Below are positions 7,975 to 16,262 of a stretch of 64,000 nucleotides of DNA, in pieces (positions within the stretch are counted from its first letter, which is position 1; every line of letters starts with the position of its first letter). A program made the position numbers and the translations under genes. Source of the stretch: an uncultured Christensenella sp. Lineage in GTDB: Bacteria; Bacillota; Clostridia; Christensenellales; UBA1242. The notes beneath the pieces are model-generated. The model was not told the DNA's origin. It saw only the letters and a list, made by a program, of their open reading frames with translations, and did no database searches. The stretch is from NCBI GenBank assembly GCA_910584295.1, contig CAJTYR010000003.1:1-64000 (forward strand), written 5' to 3'.

Positions 7975-10146
7975 CTAACTTAAGTTGTTCGGATTTATCT
8001 CAAAAAACACACATGACTTGCATTTTTCATCAATACTTTCAAAAATTTTCTTTTCAATCTCATCCGCTTTCTCAAGTTTAACTCTCATCATAATTTGATA
8101 TCTAAACTTATTTTTAATTTTGTTAAGCGGAGCTTTCATAACATCTAAATAAACAAATTCGCCTGAATATTTTTCTTTGATTTGTTTGATTTTATTATAA
8201 CATACTTTACACTCTTCTGCCACCAATTTTTCATTTTCGTGAGTGAACAACAATCTTATTATTCTTGCATAAGGAGGGAAATTTGTCACTTTTCTTAAAT
8301 TGACTTCTTTTTTGAAAAAACCTTGATAGTCATAATTGGTTGCAAAACGATAGACATAATGTCTTGGACTATATGTCTGCAAAATAACTTTGCCTTGCCT
8401 CGTGCTTCTGCCAGCTCTCCCTGAAACCTGCGTGATAAGCTGAAATGTTCTTTCAATGCTACGATAGTCGGACTGATAGAGACTTTGATCGGCATCCACA
8501 ATCCCAACAAGAAGAACATCCTCAAAATCATGTCCTTTTGCAATCATTTGCGTACCTACAAGAATGGCAGGCTTTGTGTTTCTAAACTCATTCAAAATTT
8601 CACGATGACCATTCTTTTTTGATGTGGTGTCGTTATCCATGCGGAGTATTCTCACATCTGGGAAGAGCTTATGAAGTTCTTCAACAACTCTCTCAGTGCC
8701 AACAGCACCTTGTTTGATATCTCGACTTCCGCAACTTGGGCAAATATCAAGTGCCTTAAAACGCTTTCCACAATAGTGACACTTAAGCCTATCTTCAAAT
8801 CTGTGATAAACCAGCGACACATCGCAATCGGTGCATTTTGCAACATAACCACACTGCCTGCACCTTTGAAAAGAAGAAAAGCCTCGCCTGTTTATGAAAA
8901 TCATTGCTTGTTTTTTATCTCTAATTATATCTTGTAGTTCATAAATGAGTGGAATAGAAAAAATTTGATTGTTTCCCTGTCTCATTTCCATAAGCATGTC
9001 AATCACAACAATCTTTGGCATCTCCATTCCGTTGACACGCACTGGCATCTCCACCAAAGTGAAATCTCCATCAATCGCCTTTGCGTAACTTTCGATTGAG
9101 GGAGTTGCACTTCCAAACACCAATGCACAATCATTAAACTTTCGCCTAAATTCTGCCACCATATGGGTGTCATAACGAGGATTGCTTTCAGAAACATAAC
9201 TTTGCTCATGTTCTTCATCAACAATAATAATTCCAAGATTCTCGATTGGACAAAATATTGCCGATCTTGCCCCCACAACAACTCTCGCTTGTCCAAAAAA
9301 AATTCTCTTCCATTCGTCAAAACGTTCACCTGCCGAAAGCCCACTATGAATCAGAGCAACATTTTCTCCGAAGCGAGCCTTAAAATTTGCCAACACTTGT
9401 GGTGTAAGCGAAATTTCTGGCACAAGCATAAGTGCAGTTTTTCCAAGAGCAAGTTGTCTCTCAATCAAATGCATGTAAACTTCCGTCTTTCCGCTTCCTG
9501 TCACCCCATGTAGCAAATAAGTTTTGTTTTTGGAAATTGTGTCCACAGCCCTCTTTTGAAGAGGAGTAAGTTGTTTTGTTTCATCTTTTATAGGATCAAA
9601 AGCGGGACTTCTCAAAACCTGCTGAGTTTGCATTTTCAAAATCCCATTTTTCACCATGGTGGCAATCACTGAATAAGAAAACATCTCTGACATTTCAGAG
9701 AGGCGTTGCTCCCCATGTTCTTTTAAAAAATCCACAATTTCAAGTTGCTTCACAGCCCTTGAAGATGGCATAAGGAAATCTTCTGAAAGCGTAACCGTTT
9801 TTGCGAGAAGTTCTTTGACTTTGTCCGTCCTCATCTCACTTGGCAAAAACAACCTTAATATGCTTGCAAGTTTGAGATGAAGTTTCTCCGCCATGAAAAA
9901 CATCAAAGAAATCATTTCTTTTTTGATTACTGCAAAGTCTTCAATTTTTCTTGAAATGGACTTGAGTTTACTTTCATCATATTCGCAAGTCTCGCTTAAG
10001 GCGACAATAAAACCTTGAAGTGTACGCCCTCCAAACGGAACAAGCACTCTTTCTCCAACTTCCACACTCATCCCTTCTGGGATTTTGTATTCAAAAACTT
10101 TATCCAAAGCTTTTGCATCTTGGTCAATGATTATCTTTGCAAACAT
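7975..10146 (-). CDS. priA: Primosomal protein N' (replication restart helicase PriA)
   Basis: PriA restarts stalled replication forks. The 723-residue protein has the N-terminal 3'-end-binding domain, a Walker A motif GVTGSGKTEVY near residue 214, a DEEH Walker B near 311, and the family's paired zinc sites (CRQCGYVAKCTDC near residue 430 and CHYCGKR...CPSC). Helicase motifs V and VI follow (GTQMIAKGHDF and QVSGRAGR). Length is typical. AAAGGA precedes the ATG. A hairpin only about 15 bp upstream may terminate rpoZ transcription or let part of it read into priA. Confidence 0.96.
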   Translation of the reverse strand: MFAKIIIDQDAKALDKVFEYKIPEGMSVEVGERVLVPFGGRTLQGFIVALSETCEYDESKLKSISRKIEDFAVIKKEMISLMFFMAEKLHLKLASILRLFLPSEMRTDKVKELLAKTVTLSEDFLMPSSRAVKQLEIVDFLKEHGEQRLSEMSEMFSYSVIATMVKNGILKMQTQQVLRSPAFDPIKDETKQLTPLQKRAVDTISKNKTYLLHGVTGSGKTEVYMHLIERQLALGKTALMLVPEISLTPQVLANFKARFGENVALIHSGLSAGERFDEWKRIFFGQARVVVGARSAIFCPIENLGIIIVDEEHEQSYVSESNPRYDTHMVAEFRRKFNDCALVFGSATPSIESYAKAIDGDFTLVEMPVRVNGMEMPKIVVIDMLMEMRQGNNQIFSIPLIYELQDIIRDKKQAMIFINRRGFSSFQRCRQCGYVAKCTDCDVSLVYHRFEDRLKCHYCGKRFKALDICPSCGSRDIKQGAVGTERVVEELHKLFPDVRILRMDNDTTSKKNGHREILNEFRNTKPAILVGTQMIAKGHDFEDVLLVGIVDADQSLYQSDYRSIERTFQLITQVSGRAGRSTRQGKVILQTYSPRHYVYRFATNYDYQGFFKKEVNLRKVTNFPPYARIIRLLFTHENEKLVAEECKVCYNKIKQIKEKYSGEFVYLDVMKAPLNKIKNKFRYQIMMRVKLEKADEIEKKIFESIDEKCKSCVFFEINPNNLS

Positions 10147-10159
10147 CCTAATCCTTTAA

Positions 10160-10193
10160 AATAAAAAATTCTACTGTAATTTTCAGTAGAATT
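10160..10193 (-). terminator. Terminator between rpoZ and priA
   Basis: A 9-bp stem (ATTCTACTG/CAGTAGAAT) is followed on the minus strand by TTTTTTATTTT. It sits so close to the priA start that termination may be partial. Confidence 0.75.
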
Positions 10194-10215
10194 ATATCAC
10201 AAAAACTCGTCCAAA

Positions 10216-10419
10216 TCAATCATTTAAGTCGCTTGGAGCAACGCTTCCGTCATAGATTTCATCAAGTGCAATGCTGATTGACTTTTTGTCAGCTGTTGCA
10301 AGTTCTGTTCTTCTTGTAGTTTCAATTTCTTTTGCTCTTTTTGATGCAATAATAGAAAGGACATATTTATTCTTGCCTGCTTTCTTTTCAAGTTCATCAA
10401 TAGGTGGTTCAATCATCAT
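10216..10419 (-). CDS. rpoZ: RNA polymerase omega subunit
   Basis: The 67-residue protein matches the small bacterial omega subunit, which helps assemble RNA polymerase. The signature is visible: PPIDELEKKAGKNKYVL followed by SKRAKEIE. AGGAG lies 10 bases before the first ATG and a second ATG follows directly, so one residue of uncertainty remains. The promoter is TTTACT-N17-TAAAAT (10452-10480). In many Firmicutes it lies next to gmk and priA; here gmk is absent and priA follows. Confidence 0.9.
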   Translation of the reverse strand: MMIEPPIDELEKKAGKNKYVLSIIASKRAKEIETTRRTELATADKKSISIALDEIYDGSVAPSDLND

Positions 10420-10451
10420 AGTTTTTTGTCTCCTAAAATTTATTCATGGCT

Positions 10452-10480
10452 ATTTTATCACACCGAAAGAAAAAAGTAAA
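10452..10480 (-). promoter_or_regulatory. Promoter of rpoZ
   Basis: TTTACT (10475-10480), 17 bp, TAAAAT (10452-10457), minus strand. Confidence 0.5.
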
Positions 10481-10496
10481 GCCTTTTGTTTAGTGA

Positions 10497-10550
10497 AAAA
10501 AAAGAAAATTCGCAATCAATCGGAAAACATTGCCCCAAATTGCGAATTAC
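10497..10550 (-). terminator. Terminator after the mazF-type gene
   Basis: Ten-base arms (AATTCGCAAT/ATTGCGAATT) enclose a 22-base loop and are followed on the minus strand by TTCTTTTTTTT. Confidence 0.65.
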
Positions 10551-10583
10551 TTTTGAAAATCTCTTGAAAAATAGAAAAGAAAA

Positions 10584-10937
10584 TCAACTGACAAAGCCCA
10601 AAGAAATGAGAAGGGCTTTGTTAATCTCCTTCATTTTCGCCTCATCAATCACAGTAATTTTTTCTTTAAGACGCCTTTTGTCAAGCGTTCGAATTTGTTC
10701 TAAAAGCACAACAGAGTTTTTGGGCAAGTGATAGTCGGAAGAAGAAAGCTCAATGTGAGTGGGAAGTTTCGCCTTGGAAAGTTGACTTGTGATTGCTGAT
10801 ACAATCACCGTTGGAGAATAGCGATTTCCAACATCGTTTTGAATGACAAGCACAGGACGCACTCCACCTTGCTCACTCCCAACAACGGGACTGAGGTCAG
10901 CAAAATATATATCTCCTCGCTTAACCAAATTTTCCAT
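10584..10937 (-). CDS. MazF/EndoA-type mRNA endoribonuclease toxin
   Basis: The 117-residue protein is a clear PemK/MazF-family member: [21 protein letters not shown] at residues 5-25, RPVLVIQND near 27, the SAITSQ strand near 48, and a [13 protein letters not shown] helix near 79. Family members cut single-stranded mRNA at short motifs. The start overlaps the upstream gene by 17 bp, the usual antitoxin-toxin arrangement. It lies in a housekeeping region, as ndoA does in Bacillus, so it may be a stable chromosomal system. Confidence 0.9.
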   Translation of the reverse strand: MENLVKRGDIYFADLSPVVGSEQGGVRPVLVIQNDVGNRYSPTVIVSAITSQLSKAKLPTHIELSSSDYHLPKNSVVLLEQIRTLDKRRLKEKITVIDEAKMKEINKALLISLGFVS

Positions 10938-11163
10938 AATCCTCTTCTAAATTTCCAAAATCCACAAGGTCGGCATATTCCAACTCATGCAAGTTTTCAT
11001 AAGCCTTTTCAAGACCTGCAAAAGGAAGAATATCTTCCTCTATTTTCATTGTATGTTTCTCCGTGCCAAAGGTTGAGAATACGACAAAATCTTCAAGACT
11101 TTGCCAACTTTTTTCAATCAGCTTAACCCTCTTCAGCATTTTTCGAAAAACATTTTTCTTCAT
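10921..11163 (-). CDS. Probable antitoxin partner of the MazF-type toxin
   Basis: I place the start at the ATG at 11163, six to seven bases after AGGAG; a longer version from a TTG lacks a ribosome site. The 80-residue protein has a basic N-terminus ([19 protein letters not shown]) and a strongly acidic C-terminus ([15 protein letters not shown]). A basic DNA-contacting half and an acidic toxin-neutralising tail fit a MazE-like role, but I do not recognise the ribbon-helix-helix seen in Bacillus EndoAI. Function is inferred from the 17-bp overlap with the toxin gene. Confidence 0.55.
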   Translation of the reverse strand: MKKNVFRKMLKRVKLIEKSWQSLEDFVVFSTFGTEKHTMKIEEDILPFAGLEKAYENLHELEYADLVDFGNLEEDYGKFG

Positions 11164-11240
11164 AGAAATATCTCCTATCTGCTTCAATTTTATACCTTTC
11201 AAATAGGTTGAGAAAATATAAAATTTTTATACTTTTGCAA

Positions 11241-11273
11241 TAAAAAAGCCACAAAAGATATTTCTTGTGGCAT
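11241..11273 (-). terminator. Terminator after recX
   Basis: The stem GCCACAA/TTGTGGC extends with A-T pairs and is followed on the minus strand by six Ts, 11 bp beyond the recX stop. Confidence 0.75.
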
Positions 11274-11283
11274 AAATTTTTAA

Positions 11284-11925
11284 CTATGTAAAATCTTCAA
11301 GGTCGTCACTTTCTTTTCCAGAAAATGTGTCATGCGTTGCTCTTTGTGCCACGCTATAATCATACCCTTTGTAAAGAAGATGAGCAAGGCACTTTTGCTT
11401 GGTTTTTAGCGAATAATCTCGATTTTTCACGAATTTTTCAGCCAAGCGTTTGGCTGTCTCAAATTGAGATTCCTCGTCAACTTTTTCAATCAAAGAATCA
11501 ACGATTTCCTTTGAAATTCCTTTGGAGCGAAGTTTGTTTGCAATCACTCTTTTTCCTTTGCTGTTTGACAAACTTTCAAAGTAATTTTTCGCAAATTTTT
11601 CGTCATCAACAAAGCCATAAGAACGAAGCTTTTCAATTGTCTTTGAGATTATGTCATCATCAAAAGATTTTTTCTTTAGATAATCTCTTATCCCTTTTTC
11701 GCTAGCTACATATTTTTCCATATAAGAAACAGCCATATCAAAAGAAACACGCATGTCATTTTCGGATTTAATTTTTATCAACACATCCTCGTCAATATCT
11801 TGATTTGTTTTGAGATGTTCTCTTGCCAAAACCTCGTCCAAAAAAATACCATACCATTCTTCATCAACATAAACATGATATCTGTTTGTCTTTCCAATTT
11901 GTTTAATTTTTGTGATTGTCAGCAT
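11284..11925 (-). CDS. recX: Regulatory protein RecX
   Basis: RecX binds RecA filaments and limits recombination activity. The 213-residue protein has the all-helical RecX repeats: YVASEKGIRDYLKKKSF near residue 71, LRSYGFVDDEKFAKNYFES near 98 (the best-conserved signature), and KRVIANKLRSKGISKEIVD near 124. An N-terminal extension of about 60 residues is normal for Firmicute RecX. It is the last gene of a small operon; recA is not in the window. Confidence 0.88.
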   Translation of the reverse strand: MLTITKIKQIGKTNRYHVYVDEEWYGIFLDEVLAREHLKTNQDIDEDVLIKIKSENDMRVSFDMAVSYMEKYVASEKGIRDYLKKKSFDDDIISKTIEKLRSYGFVDDEKFAKNYFESLSNSKGKRVIANKLRSKGISKEIVDSLIEKVDEESQFETAKRLAEKFVKNRDYSLKTKQKCLAHLLYKGYDYSVAQRATHDTFSGKESDDLEDFT

Positions 11926-11928
11926 GTC

Positions 11929-12225
11929 TTACACCTTCTCGTGAAAAATCACTTCTTTGCCATGGGCTTTTGCATACTCAATTTCGCTTTTTGTCGAAGA
12001 ACCAACATAGCCCCCAATATTGACAACATAAATTCCATCACTTATGTCAATTTTTTGAAAATGTCCTTTGACAACATTTTCATATTCTTCATCTGAAAAT
12101 TTCTCATTCCCAAACAAAAAGACTGGCTGAAGAACACAAAAACCTTCTTCCGCTTCAAGTTTTGTTGCAATTTTAATCATTTCATCTTGAAATCTCATGC
12201 TTCCACAAATGGTTAAAGTTTTCAT
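11929..12225 (-). CDS. Nucleoside 2-deoxyribosyltransferase-like (DUF4406-type) protein
   Basis: The 98-residue protein starts with TICGSMRFQDEM, contains HFQKIDISDGIYVVNIGGYVGSST and ends in a SEIEYAKAHGKEV helix. This resembles the small Rossmann-like fold of nucleoside deoxyribosyltransferases and related proteins. I cannot identify a substrate. The start overlaps the stop of the YigZ-type gene (ATGA) with GAGGTG upstream, and recX follows three bases after its stop, so expression is coupled. Confidence 0.6.
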   Translation of the reverse strand: MKTLTICGSMRFQDEMIKIATKLEAEEGFCVLQPVFLFGNEKFSDEEYENVVKGHFQKIDISDGIYVVNIGGYVGSSTKSEIEYAKAHGKEVIFHEKV

Positions 12226-12578
12226 TTCAACACCTCGCTTGTTGTTTTAGTATACATTCTGACAAGACCACCAGCACCCAATTTAATTCCACCAAAATAT
12301 CTCACCACAAACACACAAATGTCCTTGACTCCCTTCTTTTGAAGGACAGAAAGAATTGGTCTGCCAGCAGTTCCGTTTGGCTCACCATCATCCACTGCCT
12401 TTTCCAAAAATGGATTTGAAAGAGAGTAAGCATAACAGATATGCGTTGCTTTTTTATGCTCTTTCTTAAGAGTTGAAAGTGCCTCCTGCACATCATCAGT
12501 TGTTTTGCACTCAAAAAGACAACCAAGAAATCTTGATTTTTTTTCGATCAACTCAACTTTGTTTAAAAATTTTGGCAC
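12222..12578 (-). CDS. YigZ/IMPACT-family protein, N-terminal domain only
   Basis: The 118-residue protein carries the UPF0029 core: KKSRFLG near residue 14, DDGEPNGTAGRPIL near 64, and VVRYFGGIKLGAGGLVRMY near 91-109. Full YigZ proteins are about 200 residues with a second C-terminal domain, which is missing here. The start codon is GTG, nine bases after AGGAG. It lies between an HTH regulator gene and recX in the same operon. The cellular role of the bacterial family is not firmly known. Confidence 0.85.
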   Translation of the reverse strand: MPKFLNKVELIEKKSRFLGCLFECKTTDDVQEALSTLKKEHKKATHICYAYSLSNPFLEKAVDDGEPNGTAGRPILSVLQKKGVKDICVFVVRYFGGIKLGAGGLVRMYTKTTSEVLK

Positions 12579-12587
12579 ACAAATCTC

Positions 12588-12791
12588 CTAGTCTTCCAAC
12601 CCAACTAAATAATCCGCACTTACTTTAAAAAATTTTGCAAGCGCAACCAAATTTTCAATGTTTGGTATTCTTTCACACTTTTCCCAGCGTCCAATGGCAA
12701 CTCCACTTACACCAATTTTCTCTCCAAGTTTGTCAAGTGATAAGTTTTCATCCATCCTCAAATCTTTAAGACGTTCTGCAAATATTTTCAT
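12588..12791 (-). CDS. Small Xre-family HTH regulator
   Basis: The 67-residue protein is essentially one helix-turn-helix domain: FAERLKDLRMDENLSLDKL, then GVSGVAIGRWEKCERIPN as turn and recognition helix. It is divergent from another Xre-type gene, and the intergenic region holds three operator-like palindromes, so autoregulation is likely. As first gene of the yigZ-recX operon it may control those genes. AGAGG precedes the ATG. Confidence 0.85.
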   Translation of the reverse strand: MKIFAERLKDLRMDENLSLDKLGEKIGVSGVAIGRWEKCERIPNIENLVALAKFFKVSADYLVGLED

Positions 12792-12818
12792 ATAAAACCT
12801 CTTTTATATGAAAATTAT

Positions 12819-12889
12819 AACCAAATGGTTGTTATAATACTTGACATCAACCAATTGGTTTGATTATAATAAATCATACCATTTGGTAT
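12819..12889. promoter_or_regulatory. Divergent control region with three palindromic operators
   Basis: Three similar palindromes are spaced about 30 and 28 bp centre to centre: AACCAAATGGTT (12819-12830), AACCAATTGGTT (12849-12860) and ATACCATTTGGTAT (12876-12889). The rightward promoter TTGACA (12841-12846)-N18-TATAAT (12865-12870) has the second operator inside its spacer. A leftward -10 TATAAT overlaps the first operator. Binding by one or both flanking HTH proteins is inferred. Confidence 0.7.
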
Positions 12890-12910
12890 GGAAAGGAGTA
12901 TAACATAACC

Positions 12911-13144
12911 ATGCCAAAAAATCAACAAATAAAAATTCTTCCTCGCACCTTTCTCATAAGAGAATTTTTAAGAAAAGAACACCTCACTCAAAAGCAATTC
13001 GCTTCAATGTGTGGTGTTTCTCAATCATATGTTTCAAAAGTATTATCTGGAAAAACCAGATATTATACCGCCAAACTCGGAAGAGTTTTAAAAGCCGCAA
13101 ATCTAGATTTCACTTATTATTTTGATGTGGAATTTCTTTTTTAG
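12911..13144 (+). CDS. Xre-family HTH regulator (divergent partner)
   Basis: The 77-residue protein has a helix-turn-helix at about residues 25-50 (LTQKQFASMCGVSQSYVSKV) followed by LSGKTRYYTAKLGRVLKAANLD. I chose the ATG at 12911 because the longer frame would start inside the promoter. AAGGAG lies 13 bases upstream, slightly far. The stop codon overlaps the tyrS stop on the other strand. It resembles the antitoxin or regulator subunits of HipB type, but there is no adjacent HipA. Confidence 0.75.
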   Translation: MPKNQQIKILPRTFLIREFLRKEHLTQKQFASMCGVSQSYVSKVLSGKTRYYTAKLGRVLKAANLDFTYYFDVEFLF

Positions 13145-14379
13145 AGCAATTTCACTTTGATGAAAACTTTTTTACCTTTCTTCAAAAGCGCACCATCGCC
13201 AATGTCTTCTTTTGTGACACTCATCGCAAAGTCTGTCAACTTTTCATTTTTGAAAGTGATTGCTCCACCCTGAATAAGTCTTCTTGCTTCACTTTTTGAC
13301 GGAGCAAGGTTTGTCTTAAACAAAAGATCACAAATGTTCATTGGAAATTCAGCACTTTGCAGTTCGACAATCGGAGCGTCGTCTCCTCCTTCTGCAAAAA
13401 GGTTTTCGCTTTGTTTTTGAGCAAGCACAGCATCCTCTTCCCCTCTGATGAATTTTGTAACTTCAAAAGAAAGTCTTTTCTTCGCACCAACGATGTCAAC
13501 TTTCACCATTTCTCTCACTTCTGCCATTGGAACATCTGTGAAAAGTGCAAACATCATCTCAACGCAAGCATCTGGAGTTTGGTAAACTCCTTGATAGAAA
13601 TCGTAAGCAGAAATTTTATCTTTGTCAATCCAAATTGCCCCACGTTCGGTCTTTCCCATTTTCTTGCCTTCTGGTGTCAGAAGAAGTGGATTTGTTGCTC
13701 CAATAAGATTGATGTTTGTTCCATTTGCAAAGTTGAGTTTTCTTTGAAGTTCAACACCTGCAACAATGTTTCCCCATTGGTCTTGCCCACCATATTGAAG
13801 CGTGCAACCATATGCCCTGTTCAAATGAACAAAGTCAAAACCTTGCATAAGCATATAACCCATTTCAAAGAAAGTCAATCCTCCTTCTGCAATTCGGCTT
13901 GCATAAATTTCGCTTGAAAGCATTTTGTTGACATTGAAATGCACACCAATCTCTCTCATAAAATCGATATAAGAATAATCTTTAAACCAATCTGCATTGT
14001 TGACAATGACAGCAGGGTTTTCGCCATCAAAATCCAAGAACACTTTCAAAGTGTTTTTTATTTTTTCAATGTTTTCCGCAATTTGTTCTTTTGTCATCAT
14101 CTTGCGAAGTTCTTGTCTTCCACTAGGGTCACCAACACATGCGGTTGCTCCACCCATCAAAAGCAAAACTTTATGCCCCGCTTTTTGAAATCTTCTCAAA
14201 ATGCAAAATGGAACGCAGTGTCCAATATGCAAACTATCTGCTGTTGGATCTGTTCCTTCATACAAAGTGACAGGCACTCCACTTTCAAGCATTTTTTTGA
14301 GAGCCTCTTCATCTGTGCATTGATACAAAAGACCTCTCTCCTTCAAAACATCATACAGTTTTGTGTCAACTTTTTTCAT
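13141..14379 (-). CDS. tyrS: Tyrosyl-tRNA synthetase
   Basis: The 412-residue class I enzyme attaches tyrosine to tRNA-Tyr. Visible signatures are the HIGH motif (SLHIGHCVPF near residue 48), the tyrosine-pocket QYGGQDQWGN near 198, KMGKT in place of KMSKS near 239, and a C-terminal S4 RNA-binding domain (APSKSEARRLIQGGAITF). Length is typical. AAAGGAG precedes the ATG and a T-box leader lies directly upstream, so transcription should respond to uncharged tRNA-Tyr. Confidence 0.95.
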   Translation of the reverse strand: MKKVDTKLYDVLKERGLLYQCTDEEALKKMLESGVPVTLYEGTDPTADSLHIGHCVPFCILRRFQKAGHKVLLLMGGATACVGDPSGRQELRKMMTKEQIAENIEKIKNTLKVFLDFDGENPAVIVNNADWFKDYSYIDFMREIGVHFNVNKMLSSEIYASRIAEGGLTFFEMGYMLMQGFDFVHLNRAYGCTLQYGGQDQWGNIVAGVELQRKLNFANGTNINLIGATNPLLLTPEGKKMGKTERGAIWIDKDKISAYDFYQGVYQTPDACVEMMFALFTDVPMAEVREMVKVDIVGAKKRLSFEVTKFIRGEEDAVLAQKQSENLFAEGGDDAPIVELQSAEFPMNICDLLFKTNLAPSKSEARRLIQGGAITFKNEKLTDFAMSVTKEDIGDGALLKKGKKVFIKVKLL

Positions 14380-14412
14380 TTTTCTTCTCCTTTCAAATTT
14401 TTATACATCCTC

Positions 14413-14818
14413 AACAAAAAAGCACGCATAAGTCCATTTTTTTAGGACGAAGCGTGCGTTCGTGGTACCACCTAAATTCGGCTACGCCTCTTGTGGAGGC
14501 ACCAAACTTTTTAACGCGGACACGCCTTCGGCTAACCGCTAAAAGTTCGGTTCTCCTCCCAATCTCCCTCCAATTTTGGGGCAAAAACGAAAACGAGATT
14601 TTCTTTTTTGCAAAGTTTGAAGAATCTTTGTTTGAGAAACGTTAACCCTTATTATGCCATTCGCAGGCAAATTGCGCAAAACTTGAAACGAATGTAATTC
14701 ATCTTTTTCTGCCCAAGGTTTTTCACCAACCAACCTCTCTCTGAAAGTGCAACTTAAAAAGACTACTGCTTTTCATCCCACCATTTTGATTTTTTCTGTT
14801 TTGCAAGCAAAACTTATA
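14413..14818 (-). promoter_or_regulatory. T-box leader (tyrosine) controlling tyrS
   Basis: The leader has the hallmarks of a T-box riboswitch on the minus strand: a Stem I with a specifier loop containing TAC for tyrosine (14694-14696), AG-bulge type sequence AGAGAGG, the T-box core GGTGGTACCACG (near 14461-14472), and a terminator stem (GCACGC/GCGTGC) with a U run at 14414-14459. Uncharged tRNA-Tyr would stabilise the antiterminator. This explains the gene-free stretch 14413-14818. Confidence 0.93.
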
Positions 14819-14823
14819 TAGGC

Positions 14824-14852
14824 ATTCTATCAAACAAAAACTCTTTTGTCAA
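14824..14852 (-). promoter_or_regulatory. Promoter of the tyrS T-box transcript
   Basis: TTGACA (14847-14852), 17 bp, TAGAAT (14824-14829), minus strand; predicted start near 14817. Confidence 0.75.
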
Positions 14853-14918
14853 CATTTTTCATTTTAAAAAGTGTATGTTTTCATCTTCAATCGGACATTC
14901 TTCTTTCAAGGAGGAACT

Positions 14919-15077
14919 ATGAAAAGATATCGTTCTGGTGAGCAAGCACCAAAAACTGGTTCATACATCTCATACGACAAAGACGGAAACAATGGAGGCT
15001 CTGTTTTTCTTGAAAAAGGACAACGCTTCCCTGCCACCCAAAATGAGGGCAGTTTTTATGTTCAATCTGAAAAATAG
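14919..15077 (+). CDS. YjzC-like small protein
   Basis: The 52-residue protein reads RYRSGEQAPKTGSYISYDKD near the start, then a short loop and LEKGQRFPATQNEGSFYV. This matches the pattern of the small YjzC family (FRPGQKAP... and ...GDSFPET), whose function is unknown. The ATG is supported by AAGGAGG five bases upstream; the longer frame has no such site. A terminator follows. Confidence 0.7.
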   Translation: MKRYRSGEQAPKTGSYISYDKDGNNGGSVFLEKGQRFPATQNEGSFYVQSEK

Positions 15078-15081
15078 AAAC

Positions 15082-15106
15082 GTCCACCAACTATGGTGGA
15101 TTTTTC
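15082..15106 (+). terminator. Terminator after the YjzC-like gene
   Basis: The stem TCCACC/GGTGGA is followed by TTTTT. Confidence 0.7.
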
Positions 15107-15122
15107 ATTTTGAAAAAGTTGC

Positions 15123-15163
15123 TGACATAAAAACTTGAATACGAAAATTTTCCATGATATAAC
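15123..15163 (+). promoter_or_regulatory. Shared-type promoter of toxin cassette A
   Basis: TGACATA (15123-15129), 5 bp, TTGAAT (15135-15140), 17 bp, TATAAC (15158-15163). The same box, order and spacing recur before cassettes B and C and the gene at 28609. Confidence 0.7.
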
Positions 15164-15201
15164 TTTGTCAAAGCTTTGAAAAAAAAAGGAGATGTGTTAA
15201 A

Positions 15202-15849
15202 ATGAATGTGTTTGAAAATATAAGAGAAATGTTGATGGCTAGATTCAGTGATTGGATTCAAGTGGTGGACCCTAGGTCAAATTGGACCCTCGATAATGTC
15301 ACAATAATCAAAGATGTTGGCGTTGATCCTAAACAAGTAAATCCTCATTGTGTAAAGTGCGTGGTTGTGAATCAATGTTGGTTCAAAAATGAAAAAGGGA
15401 AAAAGCCCGAGCCTTTTGAGTATAATAAATATTCAAATATCGTTTTGAGTAAACTTAGAGGCATTATGGGTTTATATCACCCTCGGTGTCATTGCCAAGA
15501 GATTATAATCAACCCTCCAACTGAAAAAACGTTAAAAGTTGTTTGTGACAATGGAAAAATTGATGACGCTTTTAATCGTAAATTGGGACTGTTAAATGCT
15601 TGGGGGTATACAACCAATGACAAAGAATTATTAAAAAACAATCTTATGCAATCGGCTACAAAACAATATATAAATGGAGAATATTCAATCTTTGTATATG
15701 ATAAATTTGGATTCAGAATATCAATCCCAGTTTCTGTGCCTGGGATAAATATTAAACAAGGAAGAGACTATAAATTTATTACAGGTTTTATGGTTTGGCC
15801 AAACGGAAAAATAGAAAACACCACATTTTTTGGAGGAAAAATAAAATGA
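15202..15849 (+). CDS. MuF-tail-like Cys motif fused to a DUF6883-like domain (candidate toxin A)
   Basis: The 215-residue protein has no signal peptide or membrane segment. About residues 49-108 contain HCVKC, a further Cys, and HPRCHC, a pattern like the C-terminal end of phage MuF/minor head proteins (CxxC...HPxCxC) and probably metal-binding. The last ~95 residues (from VVCDNGKIDDAFN, with LNAWGYTTND and ITGFMVWPNGKIENT) resemble DUF6883, a domain seen in polymorphic toxins; that match is from memory. The same N-terminal pattern is fused to barnase in two other genes here. The downstream gene overlaps by ATGA and looks like its immunity partner. Toxic activity is inferred. Confidence 0.55.
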   Translation: MNVFENIREMLMARFSDWIQVVDPRSNWTLDNVTIIKDVGVDPKQVNPHCVKCVVVNQCWFKNEKGKKPEPFEYNKYSNIVLSKLRGIMGLYHPRCHCQEIIINPPTEKTLKVVCDNGKIDDAFNRKLGLLNAWGYTTNDKELLKNNLMQSATKQYINGEYSIFVYDKFGFRISIPVSVPGINIKQGRDYKFITGFMVWPNGKIENTTFFGGKIK

Positions 15850-16232
15850 AAATATATGATGATGTAAAAGTGATAAATAATAACAAAAACTATGAAAAGT
15901 ATGGGATACATAAGGACATGATTGGAAGAATTGTTTTAGCAGAAATACGCGACAACATGTTTTATGTCAATTTCATTGACGATAATTTTGAAATACATAA
16001 GAATGACCCAGAATGGTTTGAAAAACATTATGACGAATTAGAAGACGATAAAGAATGTCCTATCAAAATTGAAGATTTGGAACTTGTTCAAGAAAATTGG
16101 TCAACAGATGAATCAATTTTAAGAGAGCTCCCGGCAAACAATCCAAAATGGTGGTGCAAAGTCGAAGATGGCTACATAATGAATTTGCTTGGAGAAAAGA
16201 AAAACAAAATCCCTTATGATTATGATTCATAA
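15846..16232 (+). CDS. Candidate immunity protein of cassette A (DUF4926-like)
   Basis: The 128-residue protein starts with an ATG overlapping the toxin stop, with GGAGG upstream. Residues 1-40 (YDDVKVINN... GIHKDMIGRIV) form a small SH3-like beta segment as in DUF4926. The C-terminus (NPKWWCKVEDGYIMNLLGEK) is almost identical to that of the protein at 19762-20148. The last 73 bases (16164-16236) match 20080-20152 exactly. It is acidic, as immunity proteins often are. The role is inferred from position. Confidence 0.55.
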   Translation: MKIYDDVKVINNNKNYEKYGIHKDMIGRIVLAEIRDNMFYVNFIDDNFEIHKNDPEWFEKHYDELEDDKECPIKIEDLELVQENWSTDESILRELPANNPKWWCKVEDGYIMNLLGEKKNKIPYDYDS

Positions 16233-16262
16233 AAAAGTGAGGAACTTTCCTCACTTTTTATT
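16232..16262. terminator. Bidirectional terminator
   Basis: The stem GTGAGGA/TCCTCAC is flanked by A-run and T-run, so it can serve both converging genes. Confidence 0.75.
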
